DNA of 64,000 bases from Sneathiella sedimenti (GTDB lineage: Bacteria > Pseudomonadota > Alphaproteobacteria > Sneathiellales > Sneathiellaceae): contig NZ_JAFLNC010000001.1 of NCBI RefSeq assembly GCF_017313765.1, positions 682,001 through 746,000 on the forward strand. The letters are read 5' to 3'. Every line of letters starts with the position of its first letter. The first letter of the stretch is position 1. The translations under genes were made by a program, and so were the position numbers. Shown here piece by piece: positions 61,821-64,000 of this stretch. A model generated the notes under the pieces. That model did not search any database. It was not told the origin of the DNA and saw only the letters and a list, made by a program, of their open reading frames with translations.

Positions 61821-62729
61821 TTACGTGTTGGTCCAATATTTATTGGGATCTATATGGTCAAGTCCACTGAAGTAAAATCCCAGCATGATCTTCGCGCGAA
61901 AGAACCGACACCAAAACAATATCAAAATCGACTTCAGCTTGTCTGAAAAATATGGAAGCTTCCGGTCCTTTAAGGCGCGGATACTATGCGGTGCGGCGGA
62001 GGCCGCCGTCGCCACACATAGCGCGGGCCATTTAAGCGCGAAACCCGACTCCTTCTTCCACATATTGAATGTCATCGCCGATTGGCGTTTCCATTTTGCC
62101 CGCAATTCCTCCAGCGTGGCGCGTGCCGGATGCTTGGCAATGCAATCGCCGCCGAAATGGAATTTCGCGCCAATAGCGTAGGCGCGCTGGCACCAATCCG
62201 TATCCTCGGCAACATCCGCGTGGAAGGGGCCGACTTCTTCAAAAAGCACACGGCTCGTCCACATATTACCGGTCGCCGCATCACCTTTCTTGGTATAGCC
62301 TTCCTGATCCATGGAATAGGTAATCTCGAAGGCCTCAACGGCGTTAGGACGGTCATGTTCGGGATAGATGATGATTTCCCCGGCCATCACACTGCGTTCG
62401 CCCTCGTCCTGCATGTGCTTGAGGCCGTTTTTCACAAAATCGGGATCCAGGAGGCAGTCACAATCCGTAAAGGCGAGAAATTTTCCTTTGGCAAGCTTTG
62501 CGCCGGCATTGCGGGCGGGCCCGGCACCGCGGGCGGTCTCGACGACGAGGGTAACATTCAAATCATACGCATCCAGACCAGTAACCGCATCGACAGAGTT
62601 ATTGTCACAGACAATAACCTCGAACCGGCTCTTGTCATAGGTCTGCGCTTCCAGCGTTGCCAGGCATGCCGCCAGGCCGGCCGGATCATTATAATGCGGT
62701 ATAACGACGCTTAGCTCGAGTTCTTCCAT
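61821..62729 (-). CDS. Glycosyltransferase family 2
   Basis: A 302-residue GT2 enzyme: LSVVIPHYNDPAGLAACLATLEAQTYD, VIVCDNNSVDAV, ARNAGAKLAKGKFLAFTDCDCLLDPDFVKNG (the DxD region TDCDC), and EDTDWCQRAYAIGAKFHF. Two or three C-terminal hydrophobic stretches may hold it at the membrane. It lies 37 bases downstream-side of the amidotransferase gene's start and likely shares its transcript. Confidence 0.9.
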   Translation of the reverse strand: MEELELSVVIPHYNDPAGLAACLATLEAQTYDKSRFEVIVCDNNSVDAVTGLDAYDLNVTLVVETARGAGPARNAGAKLAKGKFLAFTDCDCLLDPDFVKNGLKHMQDEGERSVMAGEIIIYPEHDRPNAVEAFEITYSMDQEGYTKKGDAATGNMWTSRVLFEEVGPFHADVAEDTDWCQRAYAIGAKFHFGGDCIAKHPARATLEELRAKWKRQSAMTFNMWKKESGFALKWPALCVATAASAAPHSIRALKDRKLPYFSDKLKSILILFWCRFFRAKIMLGFYFSGLDHIDPNKYWTNT

Positions 62730-62822
62730 TTCGGCCTAAATCCCCTTCGATGCAAACCTAGATCATCTCGAGTTAATTTTTATTAAAAGGCACGCCAGTT
62801 TTAGGCCTCAAAATTCATTCAG

Positions 62823-64000
62823 TTATAACGGCTTAGACACATTCGACGATTGTTGGGCCGTTTGGGCCGTTTCCTGCGGCATTTGCGACGCAGCTGCGGG
62901 CCGCGCCCTTACCGTGACTTCGTTCCACCCGACAGCAGCACTCACCAGCATGCCCAGAAGGATATTGGTCAGCAGCAACGGCTGCTCATACAATCCGACT
63001 GACATACTGGAAACATCCAGCGCAATAAGCGCGGAAATCAGGAAGAAAATCAGCTTCCGACGATAAGGGTCCTTCGACGTTTTCCTGGCCTTTGCCGCGT
63101 AACGCACGGCATTGACGTGGGAGAAAATATACATCAGGAAGGCCGGAATGCCGCCATTAACAGCCACAATCACAAAATGATTGACCAGATCGATATGGCG
63201 CCGACCATCCAGCAGGCCGCCCCAGTAGTTAATGTCTATTCCGCTGGAGCCAACAAGCCAGTAGTCACGCCACTGCGCCACTGCGACCTCTAGCAACCGG
63301 GTCCGGTACCAAGCCGTCGTCGAGTTAAGTGCGAGATAGTCGATGAGATTGTAAAAATGACGGTTCGAAGCCAACTCCAGGAATATGGCGAACGCCAACA
63401 TCACATAAAGCGTTGGCTTGATCAAACTCGGACGCAAAATATACATATTGCAGATGATAAGTGTAACAATCGCAAGCCAGGGACCGCTGGACATGGAGGC
63501 GAGGCCACCTACCGCCGCGAAGAGGGCCGTGAATGTGCTCATCTTGCGTACCCGCGGATTGCTCCGGATCGCCCAGGCAATTCCGGCGATCAGCATCATT
63601 GCCATGCCAAAATAGATATGCACGGAGGTGCTGACCTTCGCCCGCATCATGCCAAGACGAAATTCCGGTTCCTTCGCGATCCAGACCCAGGTCCGGTAGC
63701 TGTCCAGCCCGACATAGGGTGAATTGGTAGTATAGGATTCCTGCCAGCCCATGATGCACATAAAGACGGCAATGCAAAATAAGGGAAACGCCATACCACC
63801 GGCATCCTGAATGGACCGAATGCCCAGCCTTGCGACAAAATACATCAGGACGGTATCAAATCCATAACCGATCATTTCGATGGTTTTACCGGATTCTGCA
63901 CCGCTAAGAACGGTAGCCAAGACGGTCCAGGCCCAGAGAAAGAACACCAGGTAATCAACCGAGCAGACATTCATCTTTATATGTCGGCCCTGAATAATAA
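62823..64000 (-). CDS. O-antigen ligase/polymerase-like membrane protein (5' end cut by window)
   Basis: The frame stays open to the right edge, so the 63974 ATG is probably internal and 392 codons are visible. It has repeated hydrophobic helices (VDYLVFFLWAWTVLATVLSGA; VTLIICNMYIL; PALLLTNILLG-like end) and the large periplasmic loop around 190-265 (TTAWYRTRLLEVAVAQWRDYWLVGSSGIDINYWGG), as in Wzy/WaaL-type polymerases and the ligases near exosortase A. It is likely the polymerase or ligase for the polysaccharide built by the neighbouring genes. The tail is Gln/Ala-rich and cytoplasmic. Confidence 0.8.
   Translation of the reverse strand, partial: IIQGRHIKMNVCSVDYLVFFLWAWTVLATVLSGAESGKTIEMIGYGFDTVLMYFVARLGIRSIQDAGGMAFPLFCIAVFMCIMGWQESYTTNSPYVGLDSYRTWVWIAKEPEFRLGMMRAKVSTSVHIYFGMAMMLIAGIAWAIRSNPRVRKMSTFTALFAAVGGLASMSSGPWLAIVTLIICNMYILRPSLIKPTLYVMLAFAIFLELASNRHFYNLIDYLALNSTTAWYRTRLLEVAVAQWRDYWLVGSSGIDINYWGGLLDGRRHIDLVNHFVIVAVNGGIPAFLMYIFSHVNAVRYAAKARKTSKDPYRRKLIFFLISALIALDVSSMSVGLYEQPLLLTNILLGMLVSAAVGWNEVTVRARPAAASQMPQETAQTAQQSSNVSKPL

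Overview
The window looks like a chromosomal segment of an alphaproteobacterium, probably marine and from the Rhodospirillales/Sneathiellales/Kordiimonadales side of the class. The lineage call is inference from gene order and family types. The supporting signs are a divergent tsaD / hemC-hemD-mitofilin-hemY block, a gpsA-YciI-EVE neighbourhood, a DUF1674-rsmB pair, a 1,611-residue NAD-glutamate dehydrogenase and sarcosine-oxidase-linked purU. There is no plasmid, phage, insertion sequence or CRISPR signal.

Bases 1-9120 hold C1 and nitrogen nutrient genes. The end of a sarcosine oxidase gamma-subunit gene leads into purU. Convergent to it is a tightly overlapping operon on the minus strand: substrate-binding protein, two permeases, two ATPases and a nitrilase-superfamily hydrolase. 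A sigma-54 type promoter (7590-7604) lies in front of that operon, and the next gene upstream encodes a PAS/AAA+/Fis activator that fits it.

Bases 9341-30444 are mostly housekeeping: tRNA-Thr(CGT), a heme block in which hemD is fused in frame to a mitofilin (Mic60)-like protein, tsaD, rpiA, gpsA, YciI, an acyl-CoA dehydrogenase, an EVE protein, a flavin-dependent tryptophan halogenase homologue, a DMT exporter, a 52-residue DUF1674 gene, rsmB, rpe, a heparinase II/III-like protein, a UDP-sugar dehydrogenase, purH, a YbjQ protein and an MFS carrier. The large glutamate dehydrogenase fills 30489-35324.

From about 35.7 kb to the right edge the content becomes envelope and exopolysaccharide biology. 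It includes a secreted TIM-barrel hydrolase overlapping a PPP-type phosphatase, a small protein with an exosortase (PEP-CTERM/VPLPA-like) C-terminal sorting signal, an AT-rich gene-free island, a 906-residue beta-helix/LamG protein without a Sec signal, and a type I secretion ABC/HlyD pair that could export it. The export and assembly genes resemble those accompanying exosortase A: a Wza-like lipoprotein, an outer-membrane beta-barrel, a secretion ATPase and the TPR lipoprotein PrsT. With them are an Alg13/Alg14-like split glycosyltransferase, a polysaccharide deacetylase, five other glycosyltransferases, a secreted beta-helix protein, an asparagine-synthase-type amidotransferase and a partial O-antigen ligase/polymerase. 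No exosortase, chain-length co-polymerase or initiating sugar-phosphate transferase lies inside the window; they would be expected past position 64000 if the locus is complete.

The most notable items are the sigma-54 control region, the HemD-Mic60 fusion with a ribosome-binding site preserved at the joint, a hairpin that buries the ribosome-binding site of the acyl-CoA dehydrogenase, and the apparent matrix-building locus combining an exosortase-type substrate, a type-I-secreted beta-helix/LamG protein and a possibly amidated, uronic-acid-containing polysaccharide.
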